Part shown: piece by piece, positions 1 to 11,649 of the stretch | Layout of the letters: every line of letters starts with the position of its first letter | Numbering within the stretch: the first letter of the stretch is position 1 | Assembly (NCBI GenBank): GCA_013420905.1 | Contig: JAAXNY010000013.1 | Span: forward strand, 2,294,001 to 2,358,000 | DNA from: Collybia mongolica | Taxonomy: Eukaryota; Basidiomycota; Agaricomycetes; Agaricales; Clitocybaceae | Length of the DNA: 64,000 bases | Reading direction: 5' to 3' | Translations under genes and position numbers: made by a program | The notes under the pieces: model-generated | The model's database searches: none | The model's input: only the letters and a program-made list of their open reading frames with translations | Told to the model about the DNA's origin: nothing

Positions 1-284
1 TTCTCCTATTAATGATGATCCCCGGACTAATGATATCATACTACAACGGTTACTTATGAACTAAGACACCGAGGTTGTAACCAGGCATGGTGAATAGGAC
101 TAATAATAGACCGTACTCATAGTCCTCTGTACTGATAGTGTATTATCCATTAGACTAGTTCACTCTGATTAGCCGTCTCGGAGCTCGACTCTAATCCTTT
201 ATTACTGCTTACTTGGTTATTAGAAATGACACTAATAGCCTTACTTGTTGACTTTATAAGTGCAAACAATTTTGGGCCCTATCA
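1..284 (+). repeat. R1 long terminal repeat, copy a (cut by window start)
   Basis: Matches 411-698 almost base for base and is the reverse complement of part of 63513-63915. The full unit, seen in copy b, begins TGTCATTTAC and ends GGGCCCTATCA, the TG...CA ends expected of an LTR. The 7 bp between this copy and the next (GCGGCAC) equal the 7 bp that lie outside the TGTC end of the right-hand copy (63916-63922, reverse strand). So they look like the last bases of an internal region lost from this pair. Confidence 0.7.
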
Positions 285-291
285 GCGGCAC

Positions 292-698
292 TGTCATTTA
301 CTTCTCCTGATTGTCCCGGTCGCTATTCACGGGGTCCCGTCGCTTCCGGTAGTTAACACCAAGTACCCCTGACAAGGATCGGGTTGTGCAAGTCCCGAAT
401 TTACAATTACTTCTCCTATTAATGATGATCCCTGGACTAATGATATCATACTACAACAGTTACTTATGAACTACATAAGACACTGAGGTTGTAACCGGGC
501 ATGGTGAATAGGACTAATAATAGACCGTACTCATAGTCCTCTGTACTGATAGTGTATTATCCATTAGACTAGTTCACTCTGATTAGCCGTCTTGGAGCTC
601 GACTCTAATCCTTTATTACTGTTTACTTGGTTATTAGAAATGATACTAATAGCCTTACTTGTCGACTTTATAAGTGCAAACAATTTCGGGCCCTATCA
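292..698 (+). repeat. R1 long terminal repeat, copy b
   Basis: Complete about 407-bp repeat with TG...CA ends, lying 7 bp from copy a. It is followed by GCGGCCAGTGCC, which continues the array-element sequence seen uninterrupted near 40747. R1 therefore sits inside an element of that family. No coding capacity is visible. It is best read as the LTR of an unidentified, possibly non-autonomous retroelement. Confidence 0.7.
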
Positions 699-982
699 GC
701 GGCCAGTGCCACCACCACTGAAACCCAGGCCACTGATGATGCCGCAGGGGCTGACAAGGACAACGGGGGAGGGCAGGGGCCCCTGCCCCTGCCCATATTA
801 AATTATGTTTTATAATCCATGCATTATATTTAGTAGCAATATATATTATTATCCTATCAATGTATGTAGAATGTTAGTAAGTAAACCCTTATATGTAAGT
901 AAGTAATTTATAATTGAAGAAAGTAACTGAGTCTGCATGGAGTCTGTGCAGAGTCTGCAAGGACATGTGGGGGACTGTAAAG
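699..982 (+). mobile_element. 3' end of array element (R2 family, copy c)
   Basis: Positions 699-880 align with 40747-40900: the GC-rich stretch, then CCATATTAAATT and the ATTATATTTAGTA tract. An oligomer array follows (GTCTGCATGGAGTCTGTGCA and variants), and the element closes with GTGGGGGACTGTAAAG. That terminus recurs at 2360, 10218 and 41293, and in inverse at 49580. No protein is encoded. The short frames here are low-complexity readings of repeats. Confidence 0.6.
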
Positions 983-2160
983 TACAGGTGTTTGCATGCT
1001 ATTGCAGTAGGTGGCCTCCTGTATGCATGGTATTCCAGAGGGTGGGGGTTGTCTAAGGTCTGGGGCTGTGCATCAGTGAAATACTTGCCTATACCCTACC
1101 ACACTGTAAAGAGTTGCATCACATTGAGTGTTAGAAGGGGGGAATGATATGAGCAGCAGGGTTCAGCCCCACAGGGAAGGGGGCACCAGCAAATTAAATG
1201 GGATTTGTTGCAAGAAATCTAGGCCTAGTTCATTACAAACATACTATCTGTAATTAGACAGCCCCATCTATATATAGGTACTTTGGATAAATACTGTAGG
1301 GGTACCAGAAGTGTATATCAGCCCACTAGATGTGTACAAATAGTACAGGGGTAAAGTATCAGTAAGAAGTAAACTAATATTTGTAAAAGGAATAAGAACA
1401 TATCACAAGGTAGATAGAATTACACCAAGGTAGTCTCAAGGTATACAGCAGCATATAGGTGCATATACAATAGAACAAGGTATATCTGAGCAACTAGATG
1501 TGGGGCACATATGCACTCACCTTACACCAATCTGGTTTGGGCACTGGGGTGGTTGGCACTACTTGGTCTAGACAGCACATCCAGGGGTGCACACCCACCC
1601 ACTGAGTGATGGTTCTACCATATGGAATACACCACTGTACCACCCATATCCACCATGCTAGCTGCTCACTAGCAGATGTGGGCAGGCAGTCACTGGTGAT
1701 GTGGCAGGTGCCTCTGTGGTTCTTGTTGCAGCCCTTATTGTTGTGATTTGGCAGTTGTTATTATCACTGAGAGGGGTGGGTATGAGAGAGGGTGGTAGTA
1801 TCCATAGCAGTAGGACCTGGCATTGTATTTGGCAGTGTTGTGCACAATTACAAGGCAGGGAGGTCATGGGAGGGACAGCTGGGGATGTAGTGGTGGTGGT
1901 TGACAATAAGGCTGATGGGTGATGTGGCACCCATCAACAATACCCAGCTATTGCCATTAATGGCCAAGAGTGGGCAGCAGGGGGTCATTATAATAACAAA
2001 CACCTTGGACTGGCAAGCTCATATTGCTAAATGGTTAATCTGCATGCTTTATGCACATGACATGTAACCTTGAGGCCTTGTATTTGACTCTCCAAAAAAT
2101 TGCATTTTGTGCATTAAATAAGCAATGGTAACTATGATTAAGCAAGCAATTTGGACAGTC
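983..2160. other. No recognisable gene
   Basis: AT-rich sequence with only short frames on both strands. I see no domain, no TIR pair and no clear tandem repeat. It may be remnant mobile DNA, but nothing supports a specific call. Confidence 0.5.
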
Positions 2161-2164
2161 TGCA

Positions 2165-2360
2165 TGGACTCCATGAGGAGTTGTTTTAAGCTGTGTCTGA
2201 GCATCCAACTAACAGTGTGGATTTATGGACTTAGCTTTGACTTGGCTCAGATGCAGACTGCCAATTAAGTAGGGCTCCCTGCCAAATAGGGTCTGAGCTA
2301 GTCTGCAGACATCTGCATTTGTCTGTGTGGTCTGTGTGGCTCATATAGCTCAGTGTAAAG
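2165..2360 (+). mobile_element. Array element remnant (copy e)
   Basis: Holds GTCTGCA / GGACTCC / CAGACT oligomers and ends with CTCAGTGTAAAG. The reverse complement of this end (CTTTACACTGAGC) resembles the left end of the copy starting at 49580 (CTTTACACTAAGC). The left boundary is not clear. Confidence 0.4.
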
Positions 2361-2620
2361 TCCCCAGAGAAGCTACTGAGTTGGTTGTGTATTGTAATAT
2401 ACAAATAAATGGATCTACATTTTCAAGTTTGTTAATTTTTTTACACAGTCCATCTCTGAGAGTCTGAGTCCCTACTTTACCAGCTGACTTGTTTTTAAAG
2501 GGAGTGCCTAGATATATATGGTTACCTTTTGTTGTTGGATATTTGTATAGGTGTTAGAATGAGAAAGATAAAAGAGGAGAGAAGTTCCAGAAGTGTCCAG
2601 ATGAAGCACCAGAATGACTA

Positions 2621-4228
2621 CAGTGGCTCAAAAAACTGCCCCAATGTTTGTACATTTTTGAAAGATCAATATGGTATGAAGTGCTGACATAAGCAGGGGA
2701 CCTGGGGTAATTATGTAAGATACTATGACATCGTGGCTTTCCAATGGACCCTGGATCATGTGATTTGGATCAATATCCATTAAGCTATAAGCCAAACAAA
2801 ATGGCTACTCATTGGGGCAGTTTTTTGACCCTTATCTTATTTTCCATTATTCTGGCATTTATGATCCAATGCAAGAACATTATGGACTGTGGGAAGAATA
2901 AACAATGTCATGTGACTTTATTTGTATCAATTTGACATGTTGGAATTGGTTCAATCATCTTCTTGACCTCTTACCACCATCATGAAAGCCATTTCTACTG
3001 CTCAGCACAATACTGTTGTTTCTCTCCTCAATGAGGGCTATTCTCAGCGTCAAATCAAGGAGAAAACTGGTCTAGGGAAGGGTACCATCAGTAGGATCAG
3101 CAAAGATGTGGATGGAAACAAAGAAAACAACCTTGGTGGCCGCCCCTCCAAGCTGTCTGTTCGTGACAAACAGTCAATTATTCGTCAAATCAAGTCAGGG
3201 AAGCTTGATAATGCAGTTCAGGCTACCCAATTCATCAATGGCATCATCCCCAATCCTGTCACACCCCAGACAGTCAGAAATGCACTCAAGGAAAATCAAT
3301 TTTATGCTGCTACAAAGAGGAAAGCTCCTCTTCTCAAACGAGCCCATCGCATCTGGCGTCTCCAGTTTGCAAAATATCATGAAAGCTGGACTGTGGAGGA
3401 CTGGAAAAGGGTTCTATGGACAGATGAGACCAAAATCAATAGGATTGGGTCAGATGGAAAGGTTTATGTCTGGAAACAAAGGGGAGAACCACCATCTGAT
3501 AGAACAACATCACCTACTGTCAAACATGGAGGAGGAGGAAACCTCATGGTATGGGGTTGTATGGGGTGGAATGGAGTGGGAAAGCTCATAGAGGTGCAGG
3601 GGAACATGGACAAGGTTCAATACTGTGAAATTTTGGAGAGTGGAGTTCAGGAAAGTTTTGAGAAGTTGGAAATGGTGGATGGCGAGCGCTACTTTCAGCA
3701 AGATAACGACCCCAAACACACATCTGGACTGGCCACACAGTGGTTTGAAGACAACAACATTCAAGTCCTTGGCTGGCCTGCCCAATCCCCTGACATGAAT
3801 CCAATAGAACACCTTTGGGAACATCTCAAGCGCCGTCTTAAAGAATATCCGACACCACCCAAAGGAGTACATGAGTTGTGGGATAGATTGGCTGAAGAGT
3901 GGGGTGAAATTCCACCAGAGGTATGCCAAAACCTGATAGAAAGTATGCCCAGGTGGATACAAGCAGTTATAAAGGCAAAAGGTGGTCATACAAAGTATTA
4001 GATAGAAAATTAATAGAGGGTCAAAAAACTGCCCCAATGAGTAATCATTTTGTTTGGCCTATAGCTTAATGGGTTTTGATCCAAATCACATGATCCAGGG
4101 TCCATTGGAAAGCCACGATGTCATAGTATCTTACATAATTACCCCAGGTCCCCTGCTTATGTCAGCACTTCATACCATATTGATCTTTCAAAAATGTACA
4201 AACATTGGGGCAGTTTTTTGAGCCACTG
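2621..4228 (+). mobile_element. Tc1-family DNA transposon, copy 1 (complete)
   Basis: A 1608-bp element bounded by TA dinucleotides at 2619-2620 and 4229-4230, with inverted repeats of about 215 bp (2621-2835 and 4015-4228). Each inverted repeat has CAAAAAACTGCCCCAATG at its outer end and the same motif inverted at its inner end, giving four copies per element. These are probably the transposase-binding sites. A single intronless transposase ORF lies between. A second copy of identical length, inverted, is at 41602-43209. Confidence 0.95.
2982..4001 (+). CDS. Tc1-like transposase (DD34E)
   Basis: Cut-and-paste transposase of 339 aa, a normal length for Tc1. The N-terminus is a paired helix-turn-helix DNA-binding region: residues about 1-50, with GYSQRQIKEKTGLGKGTISR, then a GGRPSKLS hook-like linker, then a second HTH to about 120. 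The catalytic domain follows: first Asp in WTDETKIN (about 147), second Asp in QQDNDPKHTS, and Glu in NPIEHLW. I count 34 residues between the second Asp and the Glu, so the triad is DD34E and complete. The ATG start sits after the 5' inverted repeat and no stop or frameshift interrupts the frame. Compared with the copy at 41829-42848, two Arg codons are Trp here (CGG to TGG, both CpG transitions). The enzyme could be active if expressed. Confidence 0.95.
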   Translation: MKAISTAQHNTVVSLLNEGYSQRQIKEKTGLGKGTISRISKDVDGNKENNLGGRPSKLSVRDKQSIIRQIKSGKLDNAVQATQFINGIIPNPVTPQTVRNALKENQFYAATKRKAPLLKRAHRIWRLQFAKYHESWTVEDWKRVLWTDETKINRIGSDGKVYVWKQRGEPPSDRTTSPTVKHGGGGNLMVWGCMGWNGVGKLIEVQGNMDKVQYCEILESGVQESFEKLEMVDGERYFQQDNDPKHTSGLATQWFEDNNIQVLGWPAQSPDMNPIEHLWEHLKRRLKEYPTPPKGVHELWDRLAEEWGEIPPEVCQNLIESMPRWIQAVIKAKGGHTKY

Positions 4229-4971
4229 TACACCAGTTGTATTAGCAATAGTATATCTAAGTCTAGTACAGGTGGCCTGGTGATGTGGCATTGAGCATGT
4301 AAGATAAGAAGTCACATGATTCTAAATTTAACAATAGGATCTATAAACACCAACTTCTATTGGCAATTCATTTGGAGTTGCTGATATCATACACCATGGA
4401 TATGTGTAAAGTTGTAAGGGCATCACTTGTTTGTCTACATCTATTATCCTGATATGCATTGCCTTAACCTCTTGATAAATAGTAGTTTACTCTGGACTGA
4501 TATATTATAGATGGATTGTTGCATTAGTAGAGTTACTGATATTAAATTCTGTTGTTATTTGAGATGTAGCTACAATGTACTGTATAAGGTGCCCCTTCCT
4601 CTCTATGAAAGGGGATCTTTGTGTTAGACTTGCATTGGGTTCTCTACTTGTGGTTAAGCCTCTAGTGCTCTATACTTATTCCTTTCCTGCATGGCTTGTT
4701 ATACTATGCATACTGCTCCCTGCCTGAGCCTCTTGGCAACATGACCCCTCACAGAAGTGCAACAAGTATTTGGCAAGCTCAAATGTGTGGTCATGTTACA
4801 TCTTCATATTGTGATGCCTGACAAGTGTTCCAGAACCAAACTTATCAACAACAAAAAGTAATATAAAGTTGAAGAAATTCTGGATAGCTAGTTCTATTGC
4901 AACAAGCTGGTTCTAGAAGTATAAAGAAAAGTTAATCAAAAAAAAAACATAAGGACTCATATCTGCCAGTA

Positions 4972-7900
4972 ATGGCCCTCTACCTCAAGTCTCTTATCCA
5001 GAGCCTCAACCAGGAAGATCAGCCCCAACAGAAAATGTCATCCTGTCCCCATCCCAAGCATAAAGTTATTGGATCCACCCCCAACCCACAATCCCAACTA
5101 GCAAAGAAACTGGCCCCTAGTTCTACAAAGGGCAATGCCTCTTTCAGCTCTCAAAATAATGCAGAAGAAATTATTGATAATTTGACAGGCGAGGCAGGAC
5201 CATCTGGATTTCTTGACAGCTCTCCTGATCCACCATTGGCACCATCCTTACCTCCATTGTAGGATTGCTCAAACAAATATGGCTTGTCCAACTTACGCCA
5301 CTCTTCTCACATTGCAGGACATATCAATCAGCTCAGCCAGCAACGGTGGGGGCCTAATTCAACACCACAATTTACTGTTGATGAAGATGATGGGGACAGC
5401 AACAATAATGAGATTGGATCCAGAGAAGACAAAGGTGATGACAATATGGGGGGGGACTTCAATGGTTCCAATGAAGACTTTGGGGAAGGTAGTGATGGAT
5501 TTGAAACACCAATCGCGGAGGCAAGCCAGGCAGGAATCTCAGTATGGGATCTCCTTGGGGAGGGATTTATGAAGGAGATCTCACAATTACATATGTCTAT
5601 TGTTATCATTATGTGCATCATATTAATTAGTTTACAGACCAAATGTTAGATATGAGTGATATGAAGCTCATCCAGTTCTTTGCCCTGAAAGTTCAAGATG
5701 GCCTAATGGATAGAACATTCCAGAAAATCCACTATATAACTTCAACAGAATTGCTGAAGAATACACAGAAATGTATTCAGTTTCTCTCTGGTTTTCAGCC
5801 CATACACTATGACTGCTGTTGTTTGTCTTGTGTCTGCTACACTGGCCCATACAAAGCCCTCAAACAATGCCCTAAATGTAATTCCAACCACAATGAATCT
5901 GATGGGACAATGCCCTATTCATATCTAGAGTATCTCCCTATTATTCCCCAACTCTGTGCAATGCTTGGAAATTTCTTGTATGTTCAAAAAATGCAGTTTT
6001 GATCCAATCACAAACATGACCCAAGAAAAATGACAGATATCTTTGACAGCACCCATTATCAACTACTCCAGAAGACATTCATTACAATTGGTGATGAAGA
6101 ACTTCCAGAGTGGTTTTTTTCTGATCCTTGTGATATTGCACTTTGGTTATCTACAGACGGCTTTGGTCCTTTCAAGCGCCATACCAGGACAGCATGGCCT
6201 ATAATCATGTTTAATTATAACCTCCCTCCTGAGGAAAGCTTTCTCAAGGATAACATCATTTGTCTAGGGACTATTCCAGGGCCCAAAAAGCCTGACAATG
6301 CAGATTCATTTTTTTGGCCTGTAGTTCAGGAGCTTCTGCAGCTCAAGATTGGGGTTTCAGCCTTTGATGGAATCAGCAAAGAAATCTTCCTACTTCATGC
6401 TCACCTCATTGTTGTCTTTGGTGATATTCCTGCAATGTCAATGCTCATGTGCATGAAGGGCCACAATGCAATATATCCATGCCAAATGTGTACTATTTGG
6501 GAGTTTGCATGCCCTTTTCACAAAAAACAACACACTATGTTCCATTGCAATGGAATGGCTTTTCAGACCCTCAACAACAATGTCATGCATCCACACTTCC
6601 ACTACAAGACTATGCAACATTCTTAAGATAAGCAAAGAAGGTCCAATATGCCTTGAGTACTGCAGAATCTGAATGCCTTGCTACTAAATATGGTGTCAAA
6701 GGCATTCCACTACTCAGTACTTTGAATTCCCTCTCTTTTCCAATCTCACTTCCCTATGACTTTATGCACCTTATATGTCCAATCTCATTCCAAATCTGAT
6801 TTCCCTGTGGACTGGAAATTACAAAGATCTTTCCCATGATGGTGCAGGCTATGTGTTAGCACCAACTGTATGGGAAGCTATTGGTCAGGCCACAGCAAAG
6901 GCTGGGGATACAATTCCTGCAGCATTTGGTTCAAGGGTCCCAAATATTGCATCAGAAAAGGCACAGATGATTGCTGAAACCTATTCAATCTGGACTTTAT
7001 ATATTGCACCAATTCTTCTTAAAGGATGATTTACAAGTCTGCAATATTATACACACTTTATTAAATTAATTAGGTTATTAAACCTTTGCCTTCAATTTGA
7101 GATTACTCAGGATCAAGTTGATGAACTTGAAAGGGGTTTTAATAGCTGGGTTGAGAAATATAAAGAGCAAGTGTTTTGATATATATTTAATTTTGAACAT
7201 GATCTGATGATTTTCCAGGTTATACTATAACCATGATCCAATGTGGGTATCTACATGTCCTCTAACCATCCATGGCCTTCTACATATTGCACTAACTATT
7301 AGGGCTATGGGGCCAGTGTGGGCATATTGGGCATTTCCAATGGAACATTATTGTGGTGACCTCCTCTGCCATATTAAAAGTTGAAGGTTCCCCTATTCAA
7401 ACATCAATAGCCATGTTACTTCTTGTGCTCATTTAACACAAATAACTCTCCTCTACAACTTGCATGGAAAGCTTGACCTCCTCCCCCCTAAACCTGATGA
7501 GAGGAACATCAGTTTTCCCCTATGTATGTTTCCTGTCATAATCAAGTACTTATATACTCATTAGCTTGATTTAGACCCATTACATATTTTCACCCCACCC
7601 AAGGGACTAATACATATGTCTCCCCACTCCCCTGTGGAAAGTACTTACAGCAACACTAGCTACTCAATTCAGTAAACCTGCATCACTTATCAGGAGACTT
7701 TTACCTCAGGATACCAAATTTATCCAATATGGCCAGATGCATCATCTAAAAGGAGGTGATACAACATCAAACATCTGTGTTTGAGCTTCAAGACTTCTAT
7801 GGACAAGTTCTTTACCTGCTTATAGTTACAGTTCCTGCATCTCCTAAAAATGGTATTGAAGCAGGTTCATTTGTCTATGCAAGTATCAAACAGGCCAAAC

Positions 7901-8040
7901 TATTAGACATAGCTACTAATACCCATCATAAAATCATCTATTACAAAGATTTGGGGGCAACAGGATTTGTTGATATTGATCAAGTACAATGTTTAACTGG
8001 TTGGATTAAAGACCATGGCAAATGGGCACTTGTTGACTGA
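4972..8040 (+). pseudogene. EnSpm/CACTA Tnp2-type transposase, decayed
   Basis: Scattered pieces of one large transposase in different frames. 4972-5262 is a low-complexity N-terminal part. 5643-6002 carries FLSGFQPIHYDCCCLSC then CPKCN, the cysteine-rich region of Tnp2 proteins. 6030-6626 holds the core: DIALWLSTDGFGPF, CLGTIPGPKKP and MKGHNAIYPCQMC. 6775-7029 has HDGAGYVLAPTVWEAIG and IWTLYIAP. 7756-8040 is the C-terminal domain (GFVDIDQVQ, GWIKDHGKWALVD). Multiple frameshifts and stops separate the pieces, so it is dead. Agaricomycetes carry many such elements (Plavaka-like); assignment beyond Tnp2 family is inference. Confidence 0.85.
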
Positions 8041-8189
8041 AGCCAATTATTGACTCAAGTACATAGTATGGACCAATAGTACTGGTCATGTATATATATG
8101 TATATATAGATCAATTAACACAGTCATTTTATACTACATAATAACACTTCAATCTAATTGAACCAAATTCTCACTTTCTTCTTTTCTAA

Positions 8190-8570
8190 ATGATTCATTT
8201 AAGGCAGTAAATTCATCCTATAAACCCACTATTTGTGGGATGAGATACCTTCTATGCTGAACTTAAATCATCCCACATATTCCACCTTTTATGGGATGAA
8301 AGTTCATTCTCTAATAGATTAAAATCATCTAATAAAACCCACCCTTTATAGAATGAAATTCCCCTCTTTTTCACTGGATTAAAATTGTCCCATATTATTC
8401 ACTTCTAATGGGATGAAAGTTCACCCCACTAAGGGATGAAAATTTTGGAAATTATAAGAGCAGAAATTCATCCTCTCAAGGGATGAAATATCTGGGATAA
8501 AATTTCATCCCAATTTCATACCCTTTAGATTCATCCACTAAACTTAGGAAATGCTGCTTTCATCCATTAA
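8190..8570. repeat. GGATGAA-rich dispersed repeats in both orientations
   Basis: Many copies of TGGGATGAAA / TTCATCCC in alternating orientation, with stems such as CCCACTATTTGTGGG. The position just downstream of the Tnp2 pseudogene fits the subterminal repeats that EnSpm transposases bind. I could not find a matching opposite end. Confidence 0.55.
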
Positions 8571-8637
8571 ATGGGGAAAAACCTCCCCCACCAGGTGCAC
8601 AGTGTTTGCCTCCCTGCTCTCCCCTTTGGCTTAGGCT

Positions 8638-8752
8638 TCTTATCCTCTTCCTCTTCCTCTTCCTCTTCCTCTTCCTCTTCCTCTTCCTCTTCCTCTTCCT
8701 CTTCCTCTTCCTCTTCCTCTTCCTCTTCCTTTTCCTCTTCATCTTCCTCTCC
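8638..8752. repeat. (CCTCTT)n microsatellite
   Basis: About 15 perfect hexamers followed by imperfect ones. On the minus strand it reads as a poly-glutamate run inside an open frame (8567-9001). That frame has no recognisable domain and probably owes its length to the repeat. Confidence 0.9.
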
Positions 8753-9199
8753 CCCCTCTGCATACTGCTCTTCCTCCATAACCTTAGACCTAGTAGACCT
8801 AGTAGACTTGGACTTGGGCTGAACCTTTGCTGGCATCACAGTGGCTGGTGGTGGAGCTTGGTGGGTCTTGCTTCTAGTCATAACCTTACTGATAGAAGGG
8901 GCTTGTGGGCATTGCATATTGTAATGAATAGCTTTGAACAATTTGGGAAGAGGAAGAACCTCAACACAGACAGGGTACAGGGTTATGACACCCCAGCACA
9001 TGCCAAGATGGGCTATGGCTATGGAGATAGCTGGAAAAATTCAGCCTCTGATTACCTCAAGACCAGCAAATGCTGGCTATAGGCAAGGTCAGAGGCATGA
9101 AATGGAGGGGTGAGGAGGGTCAGTGACAATGCAACAACAGTCACCTCCCGCAAGCCACACTGGACCAGCTATTGCTGGCACCAATGGGCAGGTGGTGTG

Positions 9200-9670
9200 T
9201 CCATCATTGTTGTTGATGTGGTGACCATAGCAGGTTGTGGGGGCCAAGTGCTGGCATTGGCATTGGTGGACTGTGGGGGGCATAGTAGATCATGGGGCCA
9301 AGCACTGGCATTGGCATTGGCAGCCATAGTTGGTGTTGGTGGTTGTAGTAGGTTGTAGGGGGCTGAACACCAGTGTTGGCATAGTTGGCATTGGTGGTCA
9401 TAGTAGGTTGTTGGCATATAGTTGGTGTTGGTGGTTGTAGTGGGTTGTGGGGGCTGCATGCTGGTATTGGCATTGGTGGACCATGGGGGGCATAGTGGAT
9501 TGTGGAGGCTGAGTGCTGGTGTTGGCAGCTGTAGTTGGCATTGGTGGTCATAGTGGGTTGTGGGGGGCCGAGCACAGGCATTGGCATAGTTGGCATTGGT
9601 GGTCATAGTGGGTTGTGGGGGCTGTAGTTGGTTGTGGGGGCCAAGTGCTGGCATTGGCATAGTGGCCCTC
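9200..9670. repeat. GGTTGTGGGGGC / GGCATTGGTGG minisatellite
   Basis: Imperfect tandem units of roughly 50-65 bp built from GGCATTGGTGGTCATAGTGG and GGTTGTGGGGGC with CAAGTGCTGGCATTGG. Both strands stay partly open (for example 9169-9678 minus) but give only repetitive Pro/Asn/Thr-rich peptides, so I do not call a gene. Confidence 0.75.
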
Positions 9671-9903
9671 ATCATCATTAGTGCCTGGCTGTCTGCAGTT
9701 GGAGGCTATACTCACCTTCAACTTGTAGCTGGTTTGTGCTTACCTTGGCACATCCCTGTTACAAAGGGATTGGGAGTAGGTGGAAAAGAAAGTAAGGATG
9801 GCAAAAAGAAAAGTGGCATGATTGAATTTCAGCACTTGCTGGAATGGTCCATGGACATAATCACATATCTATATAGGACATACTGCTTTAATTTCTACAA
9901 TCT

Positions 9904-9980
9904 CCCATAGTCCAGTTGGTTAATAGATAATTTAATGACTTGCCTCTAAAGTCTTTAGTTTAATTCATACTGTGGTCACC
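9904..9980 (+). other. tRNA-like sequence, degenerate
   Basis: CCATAG at the start can pair with CTGTGG at the end. CAGTTGGTTA resembles an A box and AGTTTAATTCA a weak B box. GACTT...AAGTC makes a 5-bp anticodon stem around a 7-base loop. The loop lacks T33 and the T-arm is poor. It may be a tRNA pseudogene or a SINE head; weak call. Confidence 0.25.
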
Positions 9981-10009
9981 CCTTTTTAGCTTGCTTATTG
10001 TACTATATA

Positions 10010-10218
10010 TCAAGTCTAGTCAAGTCCTTCTGAAGTTCAGTAGACTCTAATAAAAAATATTGTCTGGACTCCCTCTGGACATCAGAGAATAGGTGTAACT
10101 AGACATGGAGTCCACTAGACTCCAGTGGACTCCACATGGACCTTATGCCTACTAGACAGAGTTTATGTTATACAAAAGTCCCTCTGGACTCCAGCAGGAT
10201 AGGTGGGGGAGTGTAAAG
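10010..10218 (+). mobile_element. Array element remnant (copy d)
   Basis: Dense GGACTCC / GGAGTCC oligomers ending in GGTGGGGGAGTGTAAAG. It abuts a chromodomain reading frame directly, so it appears to have landed in an old retrotransposon. The left boundary is uncertain. Confidence 0.5.
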
Positions 10219-10223
10219 CCCCC

Positions 10224-10345
10224 TGGAAATGCCTCTACTACCTTGTCAAGTGGAAAGGGTATCCACATGAAGAGAACACTTGGGAACCTGCATATAATAT
10301 GGGATATGCAAAGGACACTGTTCAGGAATTCCATTATTTGCTGAG
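10224..10345 (+). pseudogene. Chromodomain remnant of a Ty3/Gypsy integrase
   Basis: The frame from TGG at 10224 reads YYLVKWKGYPHEENTWEP and then a helix-like tail (DTVQEFHYLL), a textbook chromodomain end of a chromovirus integrase. Upstream it is cut by the array element and downstream it meets a tandem repeat. No LTR is recognisable nearby. Confidence 0.75.
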
Positions 10346-11270
10346 ATATGTACCATCTATATTGTGGGAACTTTGTTAATATTGTTTGTTTGGCCAATGC
10401 TGGCAAAGTAATATACAGATGATATTCATTTGTAATATATAATAAAAAAAGTTGTTGTTGATAATGAGATCTGGAAGAGTACAAACAACTACAAACACAT
10501 ATAAACATACACCTAATGTATTCCGTTACAATATTTAGTAGTAGCATGTCCATCAGCTTTGTATTTGCTGAGATATGCATTATCTGTATTGTGGGAAATT
10601 TCTTTAGGATTATTGTTTATTTGGCCAGATGTGTGATGAAGTGATATACAGCCAGTATTCATTTGTAATATGCAGCAAGAAAAATGATTTAGAAGAATAC
10701 AAGCAAATATAAACACATAAAAATATATACATGAGGTACTACTTCACTATATCTAACACCAGCAATTTAAATTACATCCATAGGCCTTGTTGTTGTTGAG
10801 ATATACAACAATTTATAGTGTGGGAACTTTAATAGTATTGTTTGTTTGGCTAGCTGTATGGGAAAGTCATACACAAACTTGATATTCATTTGCAACATGC
10901 TTGTAGTGAGAGAGCTGCTTCTGATCATGATGTTTGAAGGTGTACAAGCAAATACAAATACATATAAATATACCAATTGGGTAGCCCTTCACCATATCCA
11001 GTAGTAGCAATTTAAATTGCATCCATCAGTCTTGACATCATGGAGATACGCAATGTTTTGTATTGTGGGAAAGGTTTAACCCAAATCGGAACAAGTGTCT
11101 TGTAATTGTGCTTATGCAGTGGACAGTTATTAATTAATTCTTGAGATATCCCAACCAATTAACTTGAATTTATATTATTAAATACAGCCATGCATTGGCT
11201 AATTTAGATTTCCACAGTTAGAAAAATATTTCCATGACTACAAAGTCTTACTATGTGTTTCAAAATGTTT
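10336..11270. repeat. Degenerate tandem repeat, about 227-245 bp period, about 4 units
   Basis: GAGATAT(G/A)...TGTGGGAA recurs at 10343, 10570, 10798 and 11043. Each unit also holds ATTGTTTGTTTGGC, ATTCATTTGTAATAT and TACAAGCAAATA. The last unit is incomplete. No coding content. Confidence 0.75.
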
Positions 11271-11649
11271 ACTGATCATGTTCTAATGAATTCTTGGAAC
11301 ACTTCAAAATTACTAACTGTGGGAAAAACAACACTAGATCTTGTTGGGTACACCGAATTTTCCCCACAAACCCAGGATGATCAACAAGTTACTTATATAA
11401 ACATAAGGATTTGTAACTGGTTCAACTGGAAGTGGGTATGGCATGAGATAAAACAGGTCCTACTGACAGGCAGGGTTGCAGCATTTGGGTGCATTTGCAT
11501 TTCTGTCTTCCTGCTCCTGGTGAGGAAGGTTTAGGGTATTTCAATGGTTGATGGATGTGCACATAGTCTTTATGAAACAGTAGTTGTTTGTATACTTCCT
11601 GGGTCATAATGTAGGGAACAAACAGTGATACAATATAGCTCCTATTGTA
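11271..11649. other. No recognisable gene
   Basis: AT-rich unique sequence with two short frames and no recognisable domain. Confidence 0.5.

Larger units (their letters stand above)
2547..4360. repeat. Interspersed repeat carrying the Tc1 insertion; empty copy at 27720-27875
   Basis: Positions 2547-2618 plus 4231 to about 4360 are the reverse complement of about 27720-27875: shared AGTGTCCAGATGAAGCAC, CAGTTGTATT, TCTAGTACAGGT and GTGATGTGGCATTGAG. The related copy has no Tc1. It therefore marks the pre-insertion site and confirms the transposon ends. Confidence 0.7.

Noticed and set aside
1658..1930. 90-codon minus-strand frame
   Set aside because: Thr/Pro-rich simple sequence with an equally open plus-strand frame; no support for coding.
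8567..9001. Minus-strand frame with a long poly-Glu run
   Set aside because: Length comes from the hexanucleotide microsatellite; no domain and no splice or start evidence.
9904..9980. tRNA gene
   Set aside because: Anticodon stem and acceptor pair, but T33 is missing and the T-arm and B box are poor; kept only as a tRNA-like sequence.
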